From positions 496,001 through 560,000 of the forward strand of contig JAOARP010000047.1 of NCBI GenBank assembly GCA_025210525.1: a stretch of 64,000 nucleotides of DNA, written 5' to 3'. The notes under the pieces are model-generated. The model was given only the letters and a program-made list of their open reading frames with translations, ran no database searches and was not told where the DNA came from. Shown here piece after piece: positions 25,692 to 34,440 of the stretch (the first letter of the stretch is position 1; every line of letters starts with the position of its first letter). Source of the DNA: Marinisporobacter sp. Lineage in GTDB: Bacteria > Bacillota > Clostridia > Peptostreptococcales > Thermotaleaceae. A program made the translations under genes and the position numbers.

Positions 25692-26819
25692 TTAGTATTG
25701 AATAGGTACCTTTACACCCATTTCCTTAAGTCCTTCTTCAAATACCACAAAGAAGTCTTCAATATCAGCTGCATTAATAGCGCCTAAGCTGCATAGCCTA
25801 AAGGTTTCTGTATCTGTAACCTTTCCAGGATAAATAGTAAACCCTCTCTCAAATAAATAATCATGTATTTTATCAAAGCTCCATTTAGAATCATTCGGAT
25901 ATTTTACAGAAATCACAAGCTTTGATTGCAAGTCTCGTTGAATCAAATCCTTAAATCCTAATTTTTCTAAACCCTTATGTAAAGCTTGCCAAACACTACT
26001 ATGACGAGTCCATTTGGCTTCTTCTCCCTCTTCCCAATACTCTTTGATGGCTTGCTCTGTTGCATATACTGTTTGTACAGGTGGTGTAAAATGCATTTGA
26101 CCTTTCTTCTCAAAGAATTTATATTGCATATAAAGATTTGTATAATAAGAACGAGTAGGATACTCCTTAGATTTTTCTAATAAAGCTCTATTTCCAACTA
26201 CAAATGAAAGTCCTGTCATAGACATTAACCCTTTTTGAGCTGATGCCATTAAAAAGTCCACATTATCCTTTTCAATATCAATTGGAATCATAGCATAAGT
26301 AGATGTAGTATCTACTACAAAAATGCATCCATATTCATGAGCAATCTTTCCTATTTCCCTAATAGGATTTAACAGTCCTGTTCCTGTTTCATGATGACAT
26401 GCATAAACCACTGCAATATCTTTATCTTCTTCTAATGCTTTTTTCATTTTTTCTAAATCTAATGCTTGATCTATAGGGAACTTAAGATTCACGTGAGGTA
26501 AATGATAATATTCACATACTTCAGCAGCTCTTGCACTATAAGAGCCATTATTAAGTACTAACATCTTTTTATTCACTGGTAATAAAGAATTCACACAAGC
26601 ATCAATATTGATGGTTCCTGATCCACAAAATAATACAGAAGTATACTTTTTAAGATCTCCATGGACAATTTTTACCAACTCGTCTCTCATGTTCAACATA
26701 AGATCTCCAAATTCTTTCTCTCTAGGACAAATATCTGGTACTATTTGAGCAAACTTCACTGTATCTGTTGTAGTTGCAGGTCCTGGATTTAACAATACAT
26801 TTCTTTTTACTTTATACAT
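25692..26819 (-). CDS. phnW: 2-aminoethylphosphonate--pyruvate transaminase
   Basis: The 375-residue protein is a class V, PLP-dependent aminotransferase. It has the AEP-transaminase start LLNPGPATTTDTVKFA, the DICPREKEF segment, GSGTINIDA at 67-75, PLP-interacting Asp170 (FVVDTTSTY) and the Schiff-base Lys196 in ASAQKGLMS. Length fits PhnW (about 370). It transfers the amino group of 2-aminoethylphosphonate to pyruvate, giving phosphonoacetaldehyde and alanine. It lies 27 bases behind an OPA-type carrier gene, in the same transcript, with phnX further upstream. Confidence 0.9.
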   Translation of the reverse strand: MYKVKRNVLLNPGPATTTDTVKFAQIVPDICPREKEFGDLMLNMRDELVKIVHGDLKKYTSVLFCGSGTINIDACVNSLLPVNKKMLVLNNGSYSARAAEVCEYYHLPHVNLKFPIDQALDLEKMKKALEEDKDIAVVYACHHETGTGLLNPIREIGKIAHEYGCIFVVDTTSTYAMIPIDIEKDNVDFLMASAQKGLMSMTGLSFVVGNRALLEKSKEYPTRSYYTNLYMQYKFFEKKGQMHFTPPVQTVYATEQAIKEYWEEGEEAKWTRHSSVWQALHKGLEKLGFKDLIQRDLQSKLVISVKYPNDSKWSFDKIHDYLFERGFTIYPGKVTDTETFRLCSLGAINAADIEDFFVVFEEGLKEMGVKVPIQY

Positions 26820-26846
26820 GCAAACATCCCCCTTTTGATTGTTTGA

Positions 26847-28145
26847 TTATTTATTTTTAGGCTTGATATTAGCAATCAATGCCAAAACCATCATTAAAAC
26901 ACAAATCACTGCAATAGAAGTAAATACAATATTCCAATTTCCTGTTTTGTCTAATACCTTTCCAAAGATAATAGCTTGGAGTGCTGCTCCCATATAGGCT
27001 GCCCAGTCTAATACCCCTGCTGCTGTTCCTGCAAATACACGTCCTCCTACATCTGTAGAATAAGCCCAAACTACACCATTTATGGCATAAACAAAGAATC
27101 CTGCAATGAATAACCCAATGGACGCAGTTCCTAAAGTCTTTAGGCTTGGAAATATAAATACAGATATGGCTGAAACAATTGCACAAATCACTACAGCTGG
27201 CAAACGCCCATTTTTGCCAAATTTATCTGATGCCCAAGGAACAATAAAGGTTCCTAGAGCCATTCCTACAGGTAATACAACAGAGCTAAAAATTCCTGAT
27301 TTCACATTCATATTGAGTTCTTGCACATAATAAGTTGGAATCCATGTAAGTAGCCCATACCTTGAAATATTAGATATGGCAATAATAAAGCACCAAATGA
27401 TAAATCTCCATTGACTAAATAGGTGAATATATGGATATAATTTCCCCTTCTCCTGTACTATTTTTTGTAACTGAGCCTCTTGTTCTTTCGTTCCCTCATC
27501 TTCCTCTTCATAATCTTTAAGACCTACATCACTAGGTTTTGCCTTAACCATCGCCCAGTATACAGCACCCATAACAACCATACTAATTAGAGGGATTCTA
27601 AAAGCTGCTCTCCAACCTAAATCAGAAAAAACAGAAATAGAAGCTAATACACTAAACCAAACAATAATTTGGGCAACTCCTGAAAATCCATTAGCAAACC
27701 CAGTCGCAAATCCCCTTTTATGACTGGGCCACCACTTAGTAATCAAACTGATTCCTGGAGACCAAAGCATAGATTGAAAATATCCATTAAGGGCCCATAA
27801 AAATGCAATCAGACCAATAGAAGATTGAAAACTAATGATTAAATTTGCACCAGCAGATAATAATAGTCCTACTAAAATAATCTTTTTAGGTCCAAAGATT
27901 TCCCCCAAACGACCATTCACCAAATGTCCTATCCCATAAGTCCAAAATAATACAGATGAAAGCAATCCTGCCTGTGTTTTCGTCCATCCCATCTCTTCCA
28001 TCATCATAGGTAAGGCTAATCCCATGTTTAATCTGCCATTATATAAAAATGCATATAAAATAGAAAAACCGAGAAGAGCCATCCAAGCATATTTTTTAAA
28101 TTTCTTTGCTTCTTGCTCTGTATATCCTAAAAATCCCTTCGCCAT
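26847..28145 (-). CDS. MFS transporter, organophosphate:phosphate antiporter type
   Basis: The 432-residue protein has about 12 membrane helices with a central cytoplasmic loop (about 200-225, acidic). The segment WSPGISLITKWWPSHKRG and FATGFANGFSGVAQ is the family pattern of the OPA group (GlpT, UhpT, UhpC). Given its place directly before phnW, it probably carries 2-aminoethylphosphonate or exchanges it for phosphate; this is inference from context. It is a paralogue of the carrier at 29427-30728. Confidence 0.85.
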   Translation of the reverse strand: MAKGFLGYTEQEAKKFKKYAWMALLGFSILYAFLYNGRLNMGLALPMMMEEMGWTKTQAGLLSSVLFWTYGIGHLVNGRLGEIFGPKKIILVGLLLSAGANLIISFQSSIGLIAFLWALNGYFQSMLWSPGISLITKWWPSHKRGFATGFANGFSGVAQIIVWFSVLASISVFSDLGWRAAFRIPLISMVVMGAVYWAMVKAKPSDVGLKDYEEEDEGTKEQEAQLQKIVQEKGKLYPYIHLFSQWRFIIWCFIIAISNISRYGLLTWIPTYYVQELNMNVKSGIFSSVVLPVGMALGTFIVPWASDKFGKNGRLPAVVICAIVSAISVFIFPSLKTLGTASIGLFIAGFFVYAINGVVWAYSTDVGGRVFAGTAAGVLDWAAYMGAALQAIIFGKVLDKTGNWNIVFTSIAVICVLMMVLALIANIKPKNK

Positions 28146-28179
28146 AAAATCCCCCTTTCGTTTATGGATAAAATACTAA

Positions 28180-28246
28180 AAAACTCCAGTAATATGTCTC
28201 ATAAACCTATCCACTAGGTTATTCCCACAACATATACTGGAGTTTT
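28180..28246 (-). promoter_or_regulatory. Long hairpin leader / attenuator ahead of the carrier-phnW genes
   Basis: Eleven perfect pairs (28180-28190 with 28236-28246), one bulged A, six pairs (28192-28197 with 28230-28235), an asymmetric internal loop, and a six-pair top stem AACCTA / TAGGTT (28204-28220) make one element. On the minus strand a run of six T bases ends the stem, as in an intrinsic terminator. Only 34 bases separate it from the carrier gene start, so carrier and phnW transcription must pass through it. Confidence 0.6.
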
Positions 28247-28270
28247 CTCACATGTTTTATAAAGACCATT

Positions 28271-28300
28271 ATTATAAATAAGAGATGATTGTATCAGCAA
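28271..28300 (-). promoter_or_regulatory. Predicted promoter for the carrier-phnW transcript
   Basis: On the minus strand TTGCTG (28300-28295) and TATAAT (28276-28271) are spaced by 18 bases. Transcription would start near 28264, shortly before the hairpin leader at 28246-28180. Confidence 0.55.
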
Positions 28301-28366
28301 TAGCTTTTATTATAAATTTTTATGTATCATTAAATATTTCCTCCAATATACATAGTCATTCGTTCC

Positions 28367-29197
28367 TTAAATGGTTTCTATGATCCCTTGACCAGGTCTG
28401 ATCCCTCTTCTTAATCTTGTTTCAATTTCACCGAAAATAATATCAGGAACATATTCTACTGAAGGAACTAAGAAATCTGGTTTTGCAGCAGCTAACATAT
28501 CATAATTATTGCTTCCTGTTGCATAAAGCCCTATTGTCCAACAGCCTGCATTATTTCCACATTTCATGCCTCCAGCAGTATCATCGATTTTTACTACTGC
28601 ATTCACATTATGTACATTGGCTTTAGCCATACAATCAAATACCATAAATGGACTTGGACGACCCTGAACGATTTCTGAATTAGTGGTTACATCAAAATGC
28701 ATATCATATTCATCAGCAAGCTTTTTATTTAACGCTGCAGAATCACTTGCATAATATCCTGTATCACAACCTACTTTAATTTCTGCTTCCTTTAATTTTC
28801 TGATACATTCTACAGCTCCTTTAATTGGCTTAGCTAAATCAGGATCTACAATATATTTAGTCATTAATGGTCTGAATTCTGCTAGAACCATCTCAAAATC
28901 TTCTTCATTAGGCTTACGTCCATATTTGCCCATCCACTGTTCTTGACATTCTGGCAATGCAAAAAGCATTCTTAAATGTGTTGGTTTATAATGACCCATA
29001 GGCTTTCTAATAGATTCCCAGCTTAGAGTTATCCCAAATTTTTCAAAAGCTTCATAAAAAGGTACTACAGGTGCTTTACAACCTCTTAAATCATCCTCTG
29101 ACCAACGATTTCTTAAATCCTGTGGACCATCACAAAATGTTCCAGCAGTATCTAATACTGCTAATTGAATCTTTCCTGTGTACGTTCTGTTATACAT
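28367..29197 (-). CDS. phnX: Phosphonoacetaldehyde hydrolase-type HAD enzyme
   Basis: The 276-residue protein shows the phosphonatase pattern: nucleophile Asp16 in LDTAGTFCDG, the cap-domain KPMGHYKPTHLR with Lys71 in the place of the Schiff-base lysine, TGYY at 146-149 and GRPSPFM at 179-185. The metal-binding motif reads KIDDTAGGM, so Asp206 (metal ligand) is kept while the second acidic residue of the usual GDTxxDM motif is Gly210. The enzyme would cleave the carbon-phosphorus bond of phosphonoacetaldehyde to acetaldehyde and phosphate. Sequence divergence leaves room for a related phosphonate substrate. An AAAAGGGGG ribosome site precedes the ATG. Confidence 0.8.
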   Translation of the reverse strand: MYNRTYTGKIQLAVLDTAGTFCDGPQDLRNRWSEDDLRGCKAPVVPFYEAFEKFGITLSWESIRKPMGHYKPTHLRMLFALPECQEQWMGKYGRKPNEEDFEMVLAEFRPLMTKYIVDPDLAKPIKGAVECIRKLKEAEIKVGCDTGYYASDSAALNKKLADEYDMHFDVTTNSEIVQGRPSPFMVFDCMAKANVHNVNAVVKIDDTAGGMKCGNNAGCWTIGLYATGSNNYDMLAAAKPDFLVPSVEYVPDIIFGEIETRLRRGIRPGQGIIETI

Positions 29198-29291
29198 TAA
29201 AAATCCCCCTTTTAAATTTTTTAAATCTACTACTCCTTAAATAAAATAATTGCTTTTTTGAATTCCTTTTCTTTTTCTTTAAAATAAGTAT

Positions 29292-29345
29292 AACAAGCTT
29301 GTTTAAAGATTTTTTCAAGATTAGCTAAAGTTTTTCTAAAGTTTT
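29292..29345 (-). promoter_or_regulatory. Palindrome and tandem repeat upstream of phnX
   Basis: AACAAGCTTGTT (29292-29303) is a perfect 12-base palindrome. CTAAAGTTTT occurs twice, at 29325-29334 and 29336-29345, an 11-base period that matches one helical turn and is typical of OmpR-family binding sites. Both lie 95-148 bases upstream of the phnX start. Confidence 0.45.
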
Positions 29346-29368
29346 AAAAATTCAGAATTTAACTCATA

Positions 29369-29399
29369 AAAAAAGCCAACCCTTTATTTGAGTTGGTCA
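29369..29399 (-). terminator. Terminator after the second OPA-type carrier
   Basis: On the minus strand CCAACT pairs with GGTTGG (one G-U), followed by seven T bases, right after the carrier stop at 29427. It separates that gene from phnX. Confidence 0.65.
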
Positions 29400-29426
29400 T
29401 TCTTCTAACGAATATAAATAATTTTT

Positions 29427-30728
29427 TTACTTTTCTTCTTCATATTCTAAATGATCTTGTTTCATTACAATAATCCCTAAAATAACCATCAGCATACACA
29501 TCATAGCTATAGCAGCAAAAACATATGCCCAACTATTTGTATTGTTTAAGATATATCTAAAGAGCATAGCTTCTACTGCTGCTCCCATGTAAGCTGCCCA
29601 GTCAAGAATTCCTGCTGCTGTTCCGGCAAATACTCTCGTTCCTACATCTATAGAATACGCCCAAATGACCCCATTGATTCCATACAAAAAAAAGCCCGAC
29701 CAAAATATCGTAATAATAGCAGTAGTAGATGTCATCATACTAGGAAATATAAAAACCATCAATGCACTCATCGCTCCACAAATAATAATTGCTTCTGCTC
29801 TATTTCTACTAAAAATCCGATCTGTCGTCCATGGTACAATAAATGTTCCTAGTGCCATCCCCATAGGTAATACCAATGTGCTGAATATACCTGTTTTAAT
29901 GGGCATATGCACCTTTTGGGCATAATACAAAGGAATCCAAGTTAATAATCCATATCTAGCAATACTCGCTAAAGCTGAAATCACACACCAAATACAAAAT
30001 TGCCATTGTTTCAATAAACACTTATAAGGAACTATTTTATTTTCTTTCAAACTAATAATTTTATATGCTTCTTCCTTTTTTCTACTCTTCTCATCCTCTT
30101 CATCCCAAAGGTTCATAGCTATTGATTTTTCTTTACTCATCATCCAATACACAAAAGACATGATCCATAAAGAAATTACAGGAATGACAAAAAAGCCTCT
30201 CCATCCATATTGAGGAAACATACATGTTGTAGCCATAGTACTAAGCCATAAGATAATATGCCCCATTCCTGAGAATCCATGAGCAAAACCTGCAGCAAAT
30301 CCTCTTTTTTCACTAGACCACCATTGTGCAATTAAACTTATACCAGGAGCCCATATCATTGATTGAAAAAATCCATTCATCCCCCACAAAATTATAATAA
30401 TCTTAATAGATGTGGACATACTCACAAACCAATTAGTTAATATCGTTAATAATACCCCTGCCATGATAAATCTTTTACAGCCAAATATTTCTCCTAGTCT
30501 TCCATTTACAAAGTTACCAATGGCATATGTCCAATACAATATAACCGTCAGAATTTCCATATCTCCCTTTGTCAGGTTTAGCTCCTTACTCATAAGAGGC
30601 AGTGCTAATTCCATATTAAACCTTCCATTATATACAAAAGCATACATCAAAGAAAATCCCATCAAAGTAAACCATGCATATTTTTTAGATTCTAAACTTT
30701 TTACCTGAATCACTTTAGTATTTTTCAT
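29427..30728 (-). CDS. MFS transporter, second organophosphate:phosphate antiporter type
   Basis: The 433-residue protein aligns along its whole length with the carrier at 26847-28145: same 12-helix layout, same WAPGISLIAQWWSSEKRG and FAAGFAHGFSGMGH motif, same acidic central loop (WDEEDEKSRKK), same GTRVFAGTAAGILDWAAYMG segment. It forms its own transcription unit ending in a terminator before phnX. The two carriers may divide uptake of the phosphonate and export of phosphate or organic product, or one may act as a sensor as UhpC does for UhpT (inference). Confidence 0.85.
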   Translation of the reverse strand: MKNTKVIQVKSLESKKYAWFTLMGFSLMYAFVYNGRFNMELALPLMSKELNLTKGDMEILTVILYWTYAIGNFVNGRLGEIFGCKRFIMAGVLLTILTNWFVSMSTSIKIIIILWGMNGFFQSMIWAPGISLIAQWWSSEKRGFAAGFAHGFSGMGHIILWLSTMATTCMFPQYGWRGFFVIPVISLWIMSFVYWMMSKEKSIAMNLWDEEDEKSRKKEEAYKIISLKENKIVPYKCLLKQWQFCIWCVISALASIARYGLLTWIPLYYAQKVHMPIKTGIFSTLVLPMGMALGTFIVPWTTDRIFSRNRAEAIIICGAMSALMVFIFPSMMTSTTAIITIFWSGFFLYGINGVIWAYSIDVGTRVFAGTAAGILDWAAYMGAAVEAMLFRYILNNTNSWAYVFAAIAMMCMLMVILGIIVMKQDHLEYEEEK

Positions 30729-30877
30729 TCACGTTCCCCCATTTGGTAAAATTATACTTTCACCTATATAAGGGTCTATTCTCCATATAAGAATGCTTTT
30801 CCTTTTATTTTTCATCGTTAAAACGTATATGTAAAATGAAGGAAATTGGTATTTTGCATGGAATCTTTTATTAAGTC

Positions 30878-30901
30878 ACTCTATTTCATCTCCTATAGAG
30901 T
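30878..30901. promoter_or_regulatory. Inverted repeat in the divergent carrier / histidine-kinase promoter region
   Basis: ACTCTAT and ATAGAGT form seven-base perfect arms around ten bases, between the divergently transcribed carrier (start 30728) and histidine kinase (start 30938). Confidence 0.35.
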
Positions 30902-30937
30902 AGTCTTTAAATTGATCAACTATCCTGGAGGGATCTT

Positions 30938-32692
30938 ATGTTTTTAATCACTCACTCCATCATTGCAATGAGCAGTGTCACCTTTGTTTTTGGTCTGGTA
31001 TATTTTTATATTTTTTTACAAAACCATGAATACTACATGGGTTTTTGGGGCTTTGGCTGGATTTTTTATTCTTTAAGCTTCATTTTTGATTTTTTAAAGT
31101 TCGATGGACTAGATACTTCTATTTTTATTATTGCAAAACAAGGCATCTATCTATTTATTAGTTTACTTTTTCTTTTAGGCACTTACCTATTTTTTAAAAA
31201 ATCCATCCCAAAGTTTTGGATATATTTTTTTATTGTAAATAGTCTATGTATTATATTTGCCCCTTTTTCAAGAACTTTATTTTTACCCATGATTATACAT
31301 TCTGCAATCTTTTTATGCTTCATCTCTGTATGTAATGGCTTATTATTTATTTTATCTTCCTTTGAAATAAAATCTTTTGAAACATATATTACAGGCTTTA
31401 TGTTCATTCTCTGGGGTATTTATAAAGGTTATTATCCTTTTATTCATCCAGACTTTTGGTTAGCCCCTTGGAGTTATTTAAGTGGTGCTATACTCATCGA
31501 TATCCTTAGTCTTCTAATCTTGCTCATTTATTTTAAAAAAAATAAAATAGATTTAATAAAGCGCGAAAGACGTTTTCGACTTTTAGCTGAAAATGCTAGA
31601 GATTTTATTTATCTATATCATCCTAAGCCTATTTCAAAATTTGAATATGTAAGTCCCTCAGTCACATCTATGATGGATTATACGCCAGAAGAACTATATA
31701 AAAATCCTAAAATATTTTTCCATCAAGTCCATCCAGATGATCTACACCATCTTCAAGAAACCTTTAATCCTTCAGCAAATTCCTCACATGTTCCTATCAT
31801 CATACGCTTATTTCATAAAAATGGATCTCTTATATGGGGGGAGCTACATCATACAATCATTCAAGGTAAAAATGGAAAGATCACAGCTGTAGAAGGAATT
31901 TTGCGAGATATTACAGTTCGTAAAAAAGTAGAAGAAGATCTTTTTAGAATGGAAAAATCACGTTATGAACTGATTAGCAATGTATCTCATGAATTAAGAA
32001 CCCCTATTACTTTAATTCAAGGATATATAGAAGCCATATTAGATGGTGTTATTACCAATTCAAATGATTTTAAAAAATATCTGAAGCTTATTCATAATAG
32101 AGTATTAGGTCTTAGTCGCTTGATCAATGATTTATTTCAACTAACTCAATTAGAATCTAAAGCAATAGATTTTCAATTATATGAAATTCCTATTCATCCC
32201 TTTATCCATCAGATTTATCATAAATACGAATTAGATGTAAAAAATGCAGGACTCAACTTCGAACTACATCTTCCTTCACAACAGGATAATAGTATTACTG
32301 CCACCATTGATACAGACCGGATTGAACAAGTATTCTCCAATTTAATATTTAATGCTATCAAGCATACTCCAACAGGTGGGACCATTATCCTTTATTATAA
32401 TATTGTCCCTTATCCTAATAACCCTGATTTAATAGATGAAGACCATTCCTACAATCCTAGTCATGAAGTCATCATCCATATTCAAGATAATGGCCTAGGT
32501 ATTTTGTCAGAAGATCTTCCCTTTCTGTTTGATCGCTTTTATAAGGGAAATCAGCCTCAACTTTCAAAGGGGCGTGGTTTAGGATTAAGTATTGCTAAAG
32601 AAATTGTAGTCTATCACAGTGGGCGTATCTGGGCAACAAATAATCAAGATAAAGGTAGTACTTTTTCCTTTTCCTTACCCCTTTATCTTTAA
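30938..32692 (+). CDS. Sensor histidine kinase with 7TM N-terminal region and PAS domain
   Basis: The 584-residue protein starts with seven predicted membrane helices (about 5-27, 35-52, 62-84, 92-110, 114-140, 150-165, 178-199) and no sizeable extracellular domain. A PAS domain follows (about 210-330, with HPDDLHHLQETF and PAC end GILRDITVRKK), then HisKA with His351 in SNVSHELRTP, and HATPase with N-box NLIFNAIKHTP, G1 DNGLG and G2 GRGLGLS. Membrane-embedded sensors of this shape often respond to membrane or internal cues, and PAS may bind a cofactor. It borders the phosphonate cluster and may pair with the orphan regulator at 24864-25619. Confidence 0.88.
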   Translation: MFLITHSIIAMSSVTFVFGLVYFYIFLQNHEYYMGFWGFGWIFYSLSFIFDFLKFDGLDTSIFIIAKQGIYLFISLLFLLGTYLFFKKSIPKFWIYFFIVNSLCIIFAPFSRTLFLPMIIHSAIFLCFISVCNGLLFILSSFEIKSFETYITGFMFILWGIYKGYYPFIHPDFWLAPWSYLSGAILIDILSLLILLIYFKKNKIDLIKRERRFRLLAENARDFIYLYHPKPISKFEYVSPSVTSMMDYTPEELYKNPKIFFHQVHPDDLHHLQETFNPSANSSHVPIIIRLFHKNGSLIWGELHHTIIQGKNGKITAVEGILRDITVRKKVEEDLFRMEKSRYELISNVSHELRTPITLIQGYIEAILDGVITNSNDFKKYLKLIHNRVLGLSRLINDLFQLTQLESKAIDFQLYEIPIHPFIHQIYHKYELDVKNAGLNFELHLPSQQDNSITATIDTDRIEQVFSNLIFNAIKHTPTGGTIILYYNIVPYPNNPDLIDEDHSYNPSHEVIIHIQDNGLGILSEDLPFLFDRFYKGNQPQLSKGRGLGLSIAKEIVVYHSGRIWATNNQDKGSTFSFSLPLYL

Positions 32693-32716
32693 TTTTATTT
32701 GATCTTTTTCATAACA

Positions 32717-32745
32717 AAAGCCAATCCTATTTCATGATTGGCTTT
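32717..32745. terminator. Hairpin between converging genes
   Basis: AAAGCCAATC (32717-32726) pairs with GATTGGCTTT (32736-32745). T-tails are short on both strands, so it is a moderate bidirectional terminator. Confidence 0.6.
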
Positions 32746-32753
32746 ACAAACTT

Positions 32754-33590
32754 TTATTTTAACTTCAAACCATCTTCAATTTGTTCAATCTTATTTTCCT
32801 TTAATAATCTTCCTACTGCACGTTTAAAGGCAGATTTACTCATTTTTAGATGGTACTTTATTCGTTCAGGACTACTTTTGTCATTAAGAGGAAGAAATCC
32901 TTCATTTTTCTTTATTTCCTCTAAAATTCTCTCTGCATCCACATTCATCTGTTTATATGCAATTTTTCTTGTAGATAGATTTAGTTTTCCATCTTCCCTC
33001 ACTTCAGTAATTCTTGCGTCTATTTCATCCCCATTTCTTATTTCACCAAAAATTTCATTCTGAGGTATTAACCCTATGTACTGACCATCTACTGCTATAA
33101 AGGCACCCATATCCCTTTTCATTAAATAAACAATCCCATTTACTCGATCTCCTTTTTGATAAGTTCCATGAGTCTTTAAATATTTTTCAACATCTGTAGT
33201 AGCACTAATTCTTCCACTTTTATCAATGTAAAGAAAAACTAAATATTTTCTACCTTCCTGAACCTTATATTTTTGTTCCCCAAAAGGTAAAAATAAATCC
33301 TTCTCAAGTCCCCAATCTAAAAAGGCTCCAATTTTTGTAGTTTGAATCACTTTCAGATAAGCCAATTCACCAACTTCCGCTAATGGTGTTTTTCTCGTTG
33401 CAATCAAACGATCCTCAGAATCCCTATAAATAAATACTTCTAAAGGATCCCCTTTTTTCGCATCTACAGGAAGCTGGTTCTTTGGAAGAAGAATATTATC
33501 ACTTCTATTCTCTGTCCCTCCATCTAAATAAGCTCCTATAGGTTCTATGTTTACAATTTTCAATTCTTGAAATTTACCAATATTTATCAT
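32754..33590 (-). CDS. cvfB: CvfB/YitL-like S1 RNA-binding protein
   Basis: The 278-residue protein consists of tandem S1-like OB folds: one at 1-65 (GAYLDGG, NILLPKNQLP), one at about 70-135 (GAFLDWGLEKDLFLPFGEQ), and a third at 145-215 (GDRVNGIVYLMKRDMGAFIAV, IPQNEIFGE), followed by a winged-helix end (about 225-278; SPERIKYHLKMSKSAFKRAVGRL split). This order and length match CvfB, an RNA-binding regulator of virulence genes in staphylococci; the role in anaerobes is not known. The gene stands alone. Confidence 0.85.
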   Translation of the reverse strand: MINIGKFQELKIVNIEPIGAYLDGGTENRSDNILLPKNQLPVDAKKGDPLEVFIYRDSEDRLIATRKTPLAEVGELAYLKVIQTTKIGAFLDWGLEKDLFLPFGEQKYKVQEGRKYLVFLYIDKSGRISATTDVEKYLKTHGTYQKGDRVNGIVYLMKRDMGAFIAVDGQYIGLIPQNEIFGEIRNGDEIDARITEVREDGKLNLSTRKIAYKQMNVDAERILEEIKKNEGFLPLNDKSSPERIKYHLKMSKSAFKRAVGRLLKENKIEQIEDGLKLK

Positions 33591-33743
33591 GTTATTTCCA
33601 CCTTTACTTTTATTTATAAGTTCTTCTTATAACTATTTTCTTAATACATATATAAGTTATTTATCCGCTACAAATCCATTTTCACAAGATTATATTCCTA
33701 TTTTTTAATGACAGTCTGCCCTATTTTCAACTTCTTATTCATC

Positions 33744-34214
33744 TTAATTTCTCAAAGTTGCCTTTATTCTATCTGGCTTTAAAAGCATCCCAAATACATC
33801 TTCTATATGATTTACCACAATATCACATACCAATAACAATTTTCCACTAACACCTTCTGTTCCAATGACCCCAATAGAAATAATACTTTCTTGGGACATT
33901 AGTATATCATTGTACCCATTCCCTACACAAATAGTTTTTTCTCCACCTAATTCTTCTATAATCTCTTTTTTACATGTTCCTGCATTTTCACGTGGAAAGG
34001 TTTTTACCATAATATCCATGTCCTTACATGCTTCCTTCACCGTTCCATAAGTGTCTGCTGTTACGATATACACATTTAAAAATTGATTGATTTTTTTAAG
34101 CATTTCCTTCGTAGACATTGACATATTACCATCTACAGCAAGGGTTCCATTGTAATCAAATACGATGTTTTCAATTTCTACAAGATTTCTTCCAGGAATA
34201 TGAATTTTTAACAT
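33744..34214 (-). CDS. HAD hydrolase, soluble P-type-ATPase-like family
   Basis: Start moved to ATG 34214, which has GAAGGAG at proper spacing; a longer frame to 34310 lacks one. The 156-residue protein has FDYNGTLAVDG (Asn in place of the usual acidic or second residue of DxDGT), VTADTYG as motif II and VGNGYNDILM as motif III/IV. The DxNGT form and short length without cap domain match the family named for similarity to the phosphorylation domain of P-type ATPases. Substrate unknown. Confidence 0.75.
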   Translation of the reverse strand: MLKIHIPGRNLVEIENIVFDYNGTLAVDGNMSMSTKEMLKKINQFLNVYIVTADTYGTVKEACKDMDIMVKTFPRENAGTCKKEIIEELGGEKTICVGNGYNDILMSQESIISIGVIGTEGVSGKLLLVCDIVVNHIEDVFGMLLKPDRIKATLRN

Positions 34215-34440
34215 AGGTACTCCTTCCTTGATATACGTAAATCTGTTAACTTCACCATTTATCCCTCTACTTTTTAAGCTTACCTCCATAGTATATATTC
34301 TAAATATCATTTTATATGTATTTAACTAAGTAATCAACATTTTCATCTTATTAGAGTATATACACATAAAAATTTATTCATAATTCTTATATATATTCGG
34401 AATCCTAAAGGTATAAAGATGCTCTTAAAGGAGGTTTAAT

